53,832 nt of DNA, from contig CAYPIU010000008.1 in the NCBI GenBank assembly GCA_964410915.1, positions 1 to 53,832 on the forward strand, read 5' to 3'. Made by a program: the position numbers and the translations under genes. Of this stretch, positions 1 to 7,398 are shown one piece after another; the first letter of the stretch is position 1; the number at the start of each line of letters is the position of its first letter. The notes under the pieces were generated by a model. It searched no databases, had not been told where the DNA came from, and saw nothing but the letters and a program-made list of their open reading frames with translations. Source of the DNA: CAZFJG01 sp964410915. Its GTDB lineage: Bacteria > Synergistota > Synergistia > Synergistales > JAFGMB01.

Positions 1-641
1 TTCCGGCATTCTTCAAGGGCTTTCAACTTCAGTTTTTCAGGAAATTCATATCCATTGATCCCCCAGATATTATTAGAGGGGTCCGGAAACTCAATTAAAG
101 ATGAATGGGGGAGTGGACAGACGCATTTTTTCATTTCTTCCCCGATCATACCTGTAAGGCCTAACGGGCCGTAACTTGTTCCATGATATGAACCCATGAA
201 AGCAATGATGTTCTTCCTGCCTGTATATGCTCTTGCAGCTTTTATTGCAGAGCTGTTCGCATCCGAGCCAGAGGATCCGAAAGCAACTTTCTTTTCAAAA
301 GCTCCTGGTGTTATTTCACACAGTTTTTTTGCAAGAAAAGCCTGTTTTTCCTGGTAGAAATAGCCAGTGATATAGTTCATAATTTCATCTGTCTGTTCTT
401 TAACTGCTTTTAGAACGGCAGGATGGGAATGGCCAATGTTATAGACAGCTGCACTGGTCAGGAAGTCTATGTATTTATTCCCGTCTCTGTCCCACAAATG
501 TGACCCTTTAGCTTTTACAGGTGTCATTGGATAGTACTTGATCGAAGATCCCCTGGGGATGTATTTCTCATCGATCTCGGCTATTTCAAGATTCCGGCTG
601 ATATTCATGCTGGTATATTTCTGAATACCATCAAATTTCAT
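1..641 (-). CDS. Class III (PLP) aminotransferase, N-terminal half, cut by window edge
   Basis: The reverse strand is open from an ATG at 641 to the window edge, giving 213 residues of a protein that normally has about 430. It has the usual N-terminal pattern of class III (acetylornithine/4-aminobutyrate/2-oxoacid type) aminotransferases: WDRDGNKYIDF, then NIGHSHPAV, then the cofactor-phosphate region FGSSGSDAN and SYHGTSYG. The PLP-binding lysine lies in the missing C-terminal half, so activity and substrate cannot be judged. A purine-rich AAAGGGGG lies a few bases before the ATG. It follows the YkvI transporter on the same strand, with a terminator-like hairpin in the gap. I infer that it transaminates the amino acid or amine handled by that transporter. 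The family is confident; the substrate is unknown. Confidence 0.85.
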   Translation of the reverse strand, partial: MKFDGIQKYTSMNISRNLEIAEIDEKYIPRGSSIKYYPMTPVKAKGSHLWDRDGNKYIDFLTSAAVYNIGHSHPAVLKAVKEQTDEIMNYITGYFYQEKQAFLAKKLCEITPGAFEKKVAFGSSGSDANSSAIKAARAYTGRKNIIAFMGSYHGTSYGPLGLTGMIGEEMKKCVCPLPHSSLIEFPDPSNNIWGINGYEFPEKLKLKALEECR

Positions 642-666
642 TCTCTTACCCCCTTTTAATATTTGT

Positions 667-705
667 TAAAAAGACCGGGTCTCTGAAAAACAGAGAAACC
701 CGGTC
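667..705 (-). terminator. Intrinsic terminator between transporter and aminotransferase
   Basis: Read on the minus strand, GACCGGGT pairs with ACCCGGTC (673-680 with 698-705). An inner CTCTG/CAGAG helix closes on a five-base loop, and a run of five T follows at once. It lies after the YkvI stop and only about 26 bases before the aminotransferase start, so there is no room for a promoter between them. It is probably a partial terminator that lowers expression of the downstream gene. Confidence 0.75.
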
Positions 706-738
706 CATAGTATAACCCAGAGGATAATATTTTTTATC

Positions 739-1869
739 TTAAGCCGTTTTCTTTTTATACATTTTATAGATGCCGATAGTGAAAAGGGCGACTCCGTGAA
801 GGAAAAAGAAACCCCAGCATATAGTTCCGTAACCTTTGGCGATAAGACCGATGAGACCAAAGGAAGAGACTCCAAGTCCTGCCGCTGCCATGATACCTCC
901 AAGAAGGCCTCGTTTGGCAGGAGTAAGCTCGCCTTTCCCATTATCCATCATCCAGCTGTTAACCCTCTCGTTTACAGCGTGAATGAAGCCTGCGCCAGTT
1001 TCGATCATTGTTCCGAAAAGTACGATCATGAAAACGGAGAGAAGCCACGGGCTGATCTGTTTAAGGATGTAATAGGAAGGAACCTCCTCCGTAAGGATAT
1101 CAGGGTAGAATCCTACTGTGACGAGATAAAGGAAGAATCCGGGCAACATGGTTATGATGGCTGTACAGGCTCCGGAGATCAAGGCCTCTTTTCTGCTGTT
1201 AATAAAATTCAGGGCAAAAAGTAGAGCAGGGAATGTCCCCAGGTTGTAAAATGCATATTTGAATCCACCCATAGCCCATCCAGATTTAACTTCTCCAAGA
1301 GCAAGATTTGCTGAGATATCTCCTCCCACCTTGCTTATACCCACAAGTAGGAATGCCAGGAATACAGCGTAAAGAAGGTATGACCACCAGGACATAACTA
1401 TCTCGAGAAGTCTCGAGCCCCAGTATGTCAACATTACGACTCCAACAAGGAAAAAGCCTGCGCCCGCCATAAAAGGAAGGCCGAAGGATTCAAGGAATAT
1501 TGCGCCTGATGTAGCCGCAACAACTCCGAGGACGAGAAGAAGAAGTACAATGTAACATATTTCGTACAGGACCCATCCAGGGCCAAGGAGGGCTTTGAAA
1601 AAGGAGCGGTAATCATAGGCTTTGAAAGTTCTTGCGAATTCATAACTTACACCGAATACAAGAGCCCAGAGAACAACAGTTACGAAGAACATTCCCATGA
1701 GTCCCCCGGTCGGGCCGTAGTTAACGAAATATTCAACAAGTTCCCTTCCTGTACCGTAACCTCCGGCAACTACGACAGACTGGGCAATGAAACCTGGGAG
1801 AAGATATTTTTTATACCAAGATAAATCCATGAACCATGTAAAAAAGTTCTTGTTCTGGTCGTTACTCAT
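739..1869 (-). CDS. YkvI-family membrane transporter (COG3949, LeuT-like fold)
   Basis: A 376-residue polytopic membrane protein with about ten hydrophobic segments. The N-terminal stretch GFIAQSVVVAGGYGTGRELVEYF matches the glycine-rich broken first helix of the uncharacterised YkvI family, which belongs to the amino-acid/sodium-symporter (LeuT-fold) superfamily. The ATG at 1869 has AAAGGTGG about nine bases upstream. Substrates of the family are not established. Here the gene lies behind its own promoter, a leader peptide with adjacent Tyr-Tyr-Phe codons and an attenuator, and before a class III aminotransferase. This points to an amino acid or aromatic-derived amine as cargo (inference). 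The family call is firm; direction and substrate are open. Confidence 0.8.
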   Translation of the reverse strand: MSNDQNKNFFTWFMDLSWYKKYLLPGFIAQSVVVAGGYGTGRELVEYFVNYGPTGGLMGMFFVTVVLWALVFGVSYEFARTFKAYDYRSFFKALLGPGWVLYEICYIVLLLLVLGVVAATSGAIFLESFGLPFMAGAGFFLVGVVMLTYWGSRLLEIVMSWWSYLLYAVFLAFLLVGISKVGGDISANLALGEVKSGWAMGGFKYAFYNLGTFPALLFALNFINSRKEALISGACTAIITMLPGFFLYLVTVGFYPDILTEEVPSYYILKQISPWLLSVFMIVLFGTMIETGAGFIHAVNERVNSWMMDNGKGELTPAKRGLLGGIMAAAGLGVSSFGLIGLIAKGYGTICWGFFFLHGVALFTIGIYKMYKKKTA

Positions 1870-1918
1870 CTCTCATTCCACCTTTGAAATAAATTTTTTT
1901 GCTGCTTTTTGACTCCAT
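1862..1918 (-). other. Possible mini-ORF overlapping the ykvI start (tentative)
   Basis: A very strong SD-like GAGGAGGTG (minus strand, about 1932-1940) has no obvious gene at normal spacing. The next ATG, at 1918, is 15 bases away and opens an 18-codon frame whose TAA lies inside the first codons of the transporter. It could couple translation to ykvI, or the SD may be fortuitous. Confidence 0.2.
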
Positions 1919-1954
1919 ATATATCAGTATGCACCTCCTCAATAGCCATCAATA

Positions 1955-1990
1955 GAAAAAGAAGGGGCCCGTAAAAACGGGCCCCTTCTT
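1955..1990 (-). terminator. Attenuator terminator in the ykvI leader
   Basis: A 14-bp perfect stem (1977-1990 with 1959-1972) with an AAAA/TTTT loop is followed on the minus strand by five T. The 5' arm holds AGAAGGGG (1982-1989), which is also complementary to CCCCTTCT in the upstream leader (2030-2037). It can therefore form either the terminator or an antiterminator. Confidence 0.85.
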
Positions 1991-2037
1991 AAGTCTGTCT
2001 CATTTCAATGGCTTATTGCCAGTCAGACCAGAAGGGG
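1982..2037 (-). promoter_or_regulatory. Predicted antiterminator of the ykvI leader
   Basis: On the minus strand three helices nest: CCCCTTCT (2037-2030) with AGAAGGGG (1989-1982), GTCTG with CAGAC just inside, and TGGC-AATAA-GCCA at the tip. The fold uses the 5' arm of the terminator, so the two structures exclude each other. The 5' side lies within the last third of the leader peptide frame, so a translating ribosome would melt it. Confidence 0.7.
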
Positions 2038-2104
2038 ACCCGAATGAAATAAAATAATAGCTAATTATAAAAATACTTCTTACAAGATGAGTTACTTCTT
2101 TCAA
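2000..2104 (-). CDS. Leader peptide of the ykvI attenuator (34 aa)
   Basis: This is a short frame starting at TTG 2104, behind AAGGAGGG with six bases of spacing, and ending at TGA 2000. The peptide begins MKEVTHLV and carries ISYYFISF in the middle. The tandem Tyr codons and the Phe codons lie 12 to 18 bases before the antiterminator arm. A ribosome stalled there would leave that arm free to pair, allowing read-through, while a ribosome reaching the stop would cover it and favour the terminator. This is the geometry of classical amino-acid attenuation. Control by Tyr and/or Phe is inferred from the codons alone. No homologue is recognised. Confidence 0.65.
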   Translation of the reverse strand: MKEVTHLVRSIFIISYYFISFGSPSGLTGNKPLK

Positions 2105-2152
2105 TGGTTTCCCTCCTTATGATCCAGCGAAAAAATCTGAACATTTTGAAAG

Positions 2153-2181
2153 ATATTAAATGGGAAAAATATAAATGTCAA
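2153..2181 (-). promoter_or_regulatory. Sigma-70-type promoter of the ykvI leader
   Basis: On the minus strand TTGACA (2181-2176) and TAATAT (2158-2153) are separated by exactly 17 bases. The -35 box overlaps the stop codon of the upstream gene. Transcription would begin near 2146, about 40 bases before the leader-peptide start. Confidence 0.75.
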
Positions 2182-3350
2182 GCACAAATGGTTAACATCT
2201 CGATCAGGGAAAAAGCGATCGCCCCGGCAGGAGCCATAACGAGGTTGTCCCATCTTCCAGCAACAAGTTCCGTAGCGGTACACGCACAGGCTGCTGTTAT
2301 TACAGGAAGGAGCGTGATTTCTGTACTGCTGTAAAGACGCAAAAAGGCATAGCCAGCCAGGATGCATATTATAAGGCAGACGATCGATCCCTCAAAGGTT
2401 TTCCCCCTGTAGATAACATTCTTGCCCCATCTTCCCCCTGCCATTGCAGCCCAGGCATCACCGATCGTAGCCATAACCATTGAGACGGGGCCGGCTGGAA
2501 ATGGAAGGAGTGATGCAATGGCACAGCCTGTAATGTACAAAGTTGTTCCGCTTATCCCCTTTTCTTCATAAGACTTGCTAACTGGTTTTTGAATGAACGT
2601 TACAAATGTATCTACAGAAGAAAAGACAGTTCTTGAAAACTCTGTTATCCAGAGAGTTATTGTGGCGGACCAGAGAACCAGCATCAGTATATGGCCTGTT
2701 GTAAGGGGTAGAAGGATGCACGGAAAGAAAAGACCGAAGTATCTATAGATCTTTCGTCTCGCAGTTTTAGATCTTAATGCTTCAAGTGCGGTTTGGTAAT
2801 GTCTGAAAATGCTGGTTGAGGAGATAAAAAGAAGTATTGAAATGATCAATACAGCAATACCATAGCTGAAAGATTCAAGTCCTTCCTTAATGTAGATCAG
2901 GGTGAAAAAGCCAGGAGTAAAAAGAAAAATTAAAACCATGGGAATATATCCCAGGGTAAGGCAAAGGGTGAGGATCGAGATCAGGAAGGCAAGGCTTTCA
3001 ATTGGAATAAGTACTGCCAGTATTCCATAAAATGTGTAAATCTGTCTTTCGTTATTTTCATGGTTATTGGCAATAAAAGTGCCGGCAAGTGCCATTAAAA
3101 GCATAAGAACAAACTGGAGGTTGTCAAAACCAGCAATTATAGCTGTATATCCCGGGATCAAACCTCTTGAGATCCCCTCCGCAGCAGCCAGAGTTCTTTT
3201 TACAAATTCCGGGATCTGTTTTTTATGCTGCAGGATCCTGTAAATTGCAGCGAAATATCTTTGCCACGGTATTGCTTCTAAAAAAAATGTTACAAAAACA
3301 AAGATAGAAAAGGAAACCCATGAATCCTTGCTCATCAGGATCACTTCCAT
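2178..3350 (-). CDS. Dolichol/diacylglycerol-kinase-like membrane protein (SEC59/COG0170) with long N-terminal region
   Basis: This is a 390-residue integral membrane protein. Its C-terminal third has the hallmark of CTP-dependent polyprenol or diacylglycerol kinases of the SEC59/DGK1 family: GDAWAAMAGGRWGK followed by GKTFEGS between hydrophobic helices. Bacterial members are usually only 200-230 residues, so about 170 N-terminal residues with several further predicted helices are extra. The ATG at 3350 has an AGGAG about ten bases upstream; a second ATG five codons in has no SD. The natural lipid substrate is unknown. It is divergent from sufC and its stop overlaps the ykvI promoter. A phosphatidate cytidylyltransferase is the alternative, but the motif fits the kinase family better. 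Confidence 0.65.
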   Translation of the reverse strand: MEVILMSKDSWVSFSIFVFVTFFLEAIPWQRYFAAIYRILQHKKQIPEFVKRTLAAAEGISRGLIPGYTAIIAGFDNLQFVLMLLMALAGTFIANNHENNERQIYTFYGILAVLIPIESLAFLISILTLCLTLGYIPMVLIFLFTPGFFTLIYIKEGLESFSYGIAVLIISILLFISSTSIFRHYQTALEALRSKTARRKIYRYFGLFFPCILLPLTTGHILMLVLWSATITLWITEFSRTVFSSVDTFVTFIQKPVSKSYEEKGISGTTLYITGCAIASLLPFPAGPVSMVMATIGDAWAAMAGGRWGKNVIYRGKTFEGSIVCLIICILAGYAFLRLYSSTEITLLPVITAACACTATELVAGRWDNLVMAPAGAIAFSLIEMLTICA

Positions 3351-3413
3351 AAGACAGCACTCCTCTTCTGCATTCTACCACGCTATCAAGAAAAACTGGG
3401 AAGGCTCTCTATA

Positions 3414-3443
3414 TTGAAAGTTTCTGCAGTTGAATGTTATACT
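3414..3443 (+). promoter_or_regulatory. Candidate promoter of sufCB
   Basis: TTGAAA (3414-3419) is followed after 18 bases by TATACT (3438-3443), preceded by TG at 3435 as an extended -10. It lies about 95 bases before the sufC start, in the divergent intergenic region. No operator for an Fe-S regulator was recognised. Confidence 0.55.
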
Positions 3444-3537
3444 GCAACAAGGTCAATAATCGTAGCAGTAAACTGAAAGCTGTTTAATTATGTTAAAAAT
3501 TGCGTAGAATAAATAAGAACGGGAGAGGATGATAATC

Positions 3538-4353
3538 ATGGCAATGCGGGGATCATCTATACGTCAGCCTATCCTGCAGGTCGAGGATCTGCATGCCACT
3601 GTCGCAGGCAAAGAAGTGCTGAAAGGGGTTTCCCTGGAAATTGGAGAAGGGGAAGTCCATGCATTTTTTGGACCTAATGGTTCAGGGAAGACTACTTTAC
3701 TAAATACAATAATGGGTTTCGGGAATTACAAAATCACCGAAGGGCATATTTTTTTCAGAGGAAGGGAGATAAACGATCTTCCAGTTAATGAGAGGGCCTC
3801 TCTTGGAATGGGTATATCTTTCCAGCGTCCTCCCACGATCAAGGGAGTTAAATTAAGAAACCTTGTGGAGATCTCCTCAGGAGTGTCAGGAAAGGAAATT
3901 GATATTACGGCAGAGATGCTGAATGTAACAGAATTTCTTGATAGGGATATCAATGACGGTCTTTCAGGAGGAGAGATAAAAAGAGCAGAACTTCTGCAGC
4001 TGATAATGCAGGACCCTTCAATAGTATATCTTGATGAGCCTGAATCAGGAGTTGATCTTGAAAATATTTCTTTGATAGGGAAAGCCATAAATAAACTGCT
4101 TGGCAGAAAACCTGCTTCAGAGAATGATAAGACCCTGAAAGAAAAAAGACTTGATCGAAAAGCAGCGCTTGTCATAACTCATACTGGACACATTCTTGAT
4201 TATCTCGAAGCTGATAAGGGACATGTTCTCGTGGACGGGAAGATAGTATGCGGAGCGAGTCCGGGGGATATCCTCCATACAGTGAGGGAATATGGATATG
4301 GTGAGTGCTACCGCTGCCTCTGTGAAGGGGGAATATATAATGACAAAGAGTAA
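3538..4353 (+). CDS. sufC: Fe-S cluster assembly ATPase SufC
   Basis: This is the cytoplasmic ABC ATPase of the SUF scaffold complex. Visible motifs are Walker A GPNGSGKTT, the signature LSGGEIKRAELLQL, Walker B IVYLDEPESGVD and the switch histidine in VITHTG. The ABC signature variant SGGE(I)KR and PESGVD are typical of SufC rather than of transport ATPases. I prefer the ATG at 3538 (271 residues), because GGAGAGG ends nine bases before it; an in-frame ATG at 3529 touches the SD. An insert of about 20 charged residues (SENDKTLKEKRLDRK) precedes the final strand. It overlaps sufB and forms a two-gene operon without SufD, SufS or SufU nearby. Confidence 0.93.
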   Translation: MAMRGSSIRQPILQVEDLHATVAGKEVLKGVSLEIGEGEVHAFFGPNGSGKTTLLNTIMGFGNYKITEGHIFFRGREINDLPVNERASLGMGISFQRPPTIKGVKLRNLVEISSGVSGKEIDITAEMLNVTEFLDRDINDGLSGGEIKRAELLQLIMQDPSIVYLDEPESGVDLENISLIGKAINKLLGRKPASENDKTLKEKRLDRKAALVITHTGHILDYLEADKGHVLVDGKIVCGASPGDILHTVREYGYGECYRCLCEGGIYNDKE

Positions 4354-5512
4354 TAAAACCGGTATAGATATGAGCAGTTATCTCGAAAAAGCACCTTTAC
4401 ATGAAAAGATCGAAGATCTTCAGTCACTCTCCGAGATCGAGAAGAAACTCCTTTATATGGCAGGTGTAGATGTTGACAGCAGGGAGCGTCTGGGGAGTTT
4501 TCTTCAGAAAGATCACTCAGTTGTCCATTGCCAGGTGGGTTCAGAGGGGGCGGAAATACTTTCAACTACTGATGCTCTGGTGAAGTATGACGGTCTTGAT
4601 GATTACTGGTGGAAAGCAGTAAAACCAGGAAAGGATCAGTTTACAAAAAGAGCAGATGAGCACAGGGAACATGGTTATTTTATAAGATCTTTCAAGGGTG
4701 CGGATATTGATTATCCTCTTCAGGCATGTATGTATATGAGCGAGGACAACCTGGTTCAGGATGTTCATAATATTGTTATCGCAGAAGAGGACTCAAGACT
4801 CAATATAATCAGTGGCTGTGCGACTGGCCCGCATGTCAAGTCAGGGCTTCATGTTGGCATAACCGAATTCTATGTAAAAAAAGGTGCTACACTTATTTTT
4901 ACAATGGTTCACAACTGGGCTGAGGATATGGCTGTCAGACCCCGATCTGCGGCTATAGTGGAGGAAGGCGGTACATTTATTTCAAACTATATATGTCTTA
5001 AACCGGCGCGGGATCTTCAGATGTACCCAACTGCGGTTCTGGAAGGAAAAAATTCAGTAGCGACATTCAACAGTATTTTGATGGCAAGTCCGGGATCAGT
5101 TCTTGATGTAGGTTCAAGGGCTATACTTAAAGGTGAGGGAGCAAGGGCTGAGATAGTCTCAAGAGCCGTATCAACAGGAGGAGATATCATAGCCCGCGGA
5201 CACCTTCTTGGTGAGACGCCCGGGATAAAGGCCCACCTCGAGTGCCAGGGGCTCCTTTTAAAACCAAAGGGTCTTATCCATGCTATACCGGAACTTGAAG
5301 CGAGAACTGCAGACGTAGAGATGTCCCATGAGGCGGCAGTGGGCAAGATCGATCAGGCTGAGATAGAATATTTAATGGCAAGAGGTCTTTCAGAAGATGC
5401 AGCAACATCCCTGATCGTAAAAGGTTTTCTTTCACTTGATATACCGGGATTACCTGAAGATCTCAAGAAAGAACTCAATGACATGGTAGAAAAAACGGGA
5501 AATGCAATGTAA
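4340..5512 (+). CDS. sufB: SufB/SufD-family Fe-S scaffold protein
   Basis: A 390-residue member of the SufB/SufD beta-helix family, the partner on which SufC ATP hydrolysis drives Fe-S cluster assembly. The C-terminal signature is clear: LLLKPKGLIHAIPELEAR followed by MSHEAAVGKI and YLMARGLSEDAA. The ATG at 4340 has AAGGGGG eight bases upstream and overlaps the end of sufC by 14 bases, indicating translational coupling. An in-frame ATG at 4292, deeper in sufC, lacks an SD. The single SufB-like protein plus SufC resembles the minimal SufBC systems of archaea and strict anaerobes, where SufB is thought to form a homodimer. The cysteine donor enzyme must be encoded elsewhere. Confidence 0.9.
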   Translation: MTKSNKTGIDMSSYLEKAPLHEKIEDLQSLSEIEKKLLYMAGVDVDSRERLGSFLQKDHSVVHCQVGSEGAEILSTTDALVKYDGLDDYWWKAVKPGKDQFTKRADEHREHGYFIRSFKGADIDYPLQACMYMSEDNLVQDVHNIVIAEEDSRLNIISGCATGPHVKSGLHVGITEFYVKKGATLIFTMVHNWAEDMAVRPRSAAIVEEGGTFISNYICLKPARDLQMYPTAVLEGKNSVATFNSILMASPGSVLDVGSRAILKGEGARAEIVSRAVSTGGDIIARGHLLGETPGIKAHLECQGLLLKPKGLIHAIPELEARTADVEMSHEAAVGKIDQAEIEYLMARGLSEDAATSLIVKGFLSLDIPGLPEDLKKELNDMVEKTGNAM

Positions 5513-5526
5513 ACTATTTTCGTAAA

Positions 5527-5540
5527 GTTTATTAATAAAC
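5527..5540. repeat. 14-bp perfect palindrome upstream of the aldolase
   Basis: GTTTATTAATAAAC is a perfect palindrome in the 60-bp gap between sufB and the aldolase, about 30 bases before the TTG start. It may be an operator or part of an AT-rich promoter. Nothing identifies a regulator. Confidence 0.35.
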
Positions 5541-5572
5541 AGTAACCAGAACCTACCTCGGAGGTGTTTCGG

Positions 5573-6634
5573 TTGACAATGTCTTATGATGAAATAGTTT
5601 CTCTCCTTGGAGATGATGCGCCATATCTACTTGGACACAAGAGCAGTACTATTTCCAGTGATAAGCTTCATTTACCAGGTCCGGATTTTGTGGACAGAGT
5701 AGTATCGGGAAGCGACAGATCTATTCCGGTTATGAGATCTCTTCAGACGATCTTTGATCATGGAAGGCTTGGGGGTTCCGGCTATGTATCTATACTGCCG
5801 GTAGATCAGGGTATAGAACATTCTGCCGGTGCGAGTTTTGCACCAAACCCAATGTATTTCGATCCCGAAAATATAGTCAAGCTTGCCATTGAGGCTAAGT
5901 GCAATGGAGTGGCAAGTACCCTGGGAGTACTGGGATCGGTTGCAAGAAAATATGCTCATAAAATTCCCTTCATCCTCAAGATCAATCACAATGAGCTTCT
6001 CTCCTATCCCAGCAGTTACGACCAGATCCTTTTTGCATCCATAGAGCAGGCCAGGGATATGGGAGCTGTTGCGGTTGGCGCTACAGTTTATTTTGGAAGT
6101 GTAGAATCCCAGAGGCAGATACAGGAAGTATCAAAAGCTTTCAGGATAGCCCATGAAATGGGTATGGCTACTGTTCTCTGGTGCTACCTGAGGAATTCCG
6201 CATTTAAACATGAAGGTACTGATTACCATTTGTCAAGTGACCTCACAGGGCAGGCAAATCATCTGGGGGTTACCATAGAAGCGGATATTATCAAGCAGAA
6301 ACTGCCAGAGAATAACGGGGGTTATAAAGCCCTGAAATTCGGCAAAACAAGTGACATCGTATATGAAGAACTCTCTTCAGATCATCCTGTAGATCTTCTA
6401 AGATACCAGTTGGCAAACTGTTACATGGGAAGAGCGGGACTGATAAGTTCAGGAGGGGCTTCCGGATCAGATGATCTTGCGGCTGCTCTCAAAACTGCTG
6501 TAATAAATAAGAGAGGCGGGGGAATGGGATTGATCCTTGGACGCAAGGCTTTCCAGAAACCCTTTGATGAAGGTGTAAAAATAATTACTGCTGTTCAGGA
6601 TGTTTACCTGAATCCCGATGTAACAATAGCATAG
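5573..6634 (+). CDS. fbaB: Fructose-bisphosphate aldolase class I (FbaB/DhnA type)
   Basis: This 353-residue enzyme interconverts fructose 1,6-bisphosphate with dihydroxyacetone phosphate and glyceraldehyde 3-phosphate by Schiff-base chemistry. It belongs to the DhnA/FbaB branch of class I aldolases, shown by ILPVDQGIEHSAG near residue 80, then LKINHNELLSYP and ADIIKQKLPEN. The lysine at about 241 in DIIKQK is the likely Schiff-base residue by family alignment. The phosphate-binding end reads SSGGASG and GLILGRKAFQKP. TTG at 5573 has a GGAGG eight bases upstream; the GTG at 5564 lies inside that SD and is rejected. The gene follows sufB by 60 bases and ends at a strong terminator. Confidence 0.92.
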   Translation: MTMSYDEIVSLLGDDAPYLLGHKSSTISSDKLHLPGPDFVDRVVSGSDRSIPVMRSLQTIFDHGRLGGSGYVSILPVDQGIEHSAGASFAPNPMYFDPENIVKLAIEAKCNGVASTLGVLGSVARKYAHKIPFILKINHNELLSYPSSYDQILFASIEQARDMGAVAVGATVYFGSVESQRQIQEVSKAFRIAHEMGMATVLWCYLRNSAFKHEGTDYHLSSDLTGQANHLGVTIEADIIKQKLPENNGGYKALKFGKTSDIVYEELSSDHPVDLLRYQLANCYMGRAGLISSGGASGSDDLAAALKTAVINKRGGGMGLILGRKAFQKPFDEGVKIITAVQDVYLNPDVTIA

Positions 6635-6654
6635 TCGATAAGATCCCTTATTTG

Positions 6655-6703
6655 AAAAAAAAGGACGGTGGATCTGCCTGAGGGGGATCCTCCGTCCTTT
6701 TTG
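6655..6703 (+). terminator. Rho-independent terminator after the aldolase
   Basis: AAGGACGG (6661-6668) pairs with CCGTCCTT (6692-6699). The stem extends through GGATC/GATCC with one T-T mismatch, is preceded by an A run and is followed by TTTTT. It ends the suf/fbaB unit. Confidence 0.85.
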
Positions 6704-6869
6704 ACAATAGGCATTATTGCGGTTTCCATCAGATAGTATTTGCGTTATCCTTGTAAAAATGAATTATTTTTCAAAATTTTTATTGCCTTTTTTAGAAATA
6801 TTACTAACCCCTGTTAATAGTTTATTTATGTCTTGAATATGGCTTAATCAAGAGGGGAGAGTGTTGGAA

Positions 6870-7373
6870 ATGAAAATATTTACGGTTATGTTAATTTTCT
6901 TTTCGATTGTTTTTCTGTTTAACGGTTCTGCATCAATTGCTGGTGATAAGTCTGAAGATCTCAAAGAGGAGGCTGTCATGCAAAAGATAGTCAAAACTGA
7001 AGAGGAATGGAAGGAGATCCTCACGGAGCAGGAGTTTTATGTCCTGAGAAAAAAGGGTACTGAGCGTGCTTTTACTGGTGAGTTCTGGGATAACCACGAA
7101 ACTGGCACCTACCTTTGTGCAGGCTGCGGTCTTCCTCTTTTCAATTCGGAGAGCAAATTCGAATCAGGTTCTGGATGGCCGAGTTTCTGGAAACCTGTTT
7201 CAGAAAATAATATAATTATTCAAAAAGACAGATCTTTGTTGATGGTAAGAAATGAGGTAATATGCGCAAGATGTGAAGGCCATCTTGGACATGTTTTCAA
7301 TGATGGGCCTGAACCTACAGGCCTTAGATACTGTATCAATTCAGTTGCTCTGGATTTTAACAAAACTGAATAA
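6870..7373 (+). CDS. msrB: Exported peptide-methionine (R)-S-oxide reductase MsrB
   Basis: MsrB reduces methionine-R-sulfoxide in proteins. This 167-residue protein has a Lys-start hydrophobic signal segment (MKIFTVMLIFFSIVFLF) ending around ASIAG, so it should act outside the cytoplasm. The SelR domain follows with both zinc knuckles (CAGCG, CARCEGHLGH), FESGSGWPSFWKP and the catalytic Cys at about 155 in LRYCINSVALDF. The ATG at 6870 has AGAGGGGAG ten bases upstream; GTG and TTG codons just before it are too close to that SD. No MsrA domain or partner is adjacent. In an anaerobe it fits an envelope oxidative-damage repair role. Secretion is predicted from sequence only. Confidence 0.9.
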   Translation: MKIFTVMLIFFSIVFLFNGSASIAGDKSEDLKEEAVMQKIVKTEEEWKEILTEQEFYVLRKKGTERAFTGEFWDNHETGTYLCAGCGLPLFNSESKFESGSGWPSFWKPVSENNIIIQKDRSLLMVRNEVICARCEGHLGHVFNDGPEPTGLRYCINSVALDFNKTE

Positions 7374-7398
7374 TCGCTATGAGCAGGGGGAATAATAA

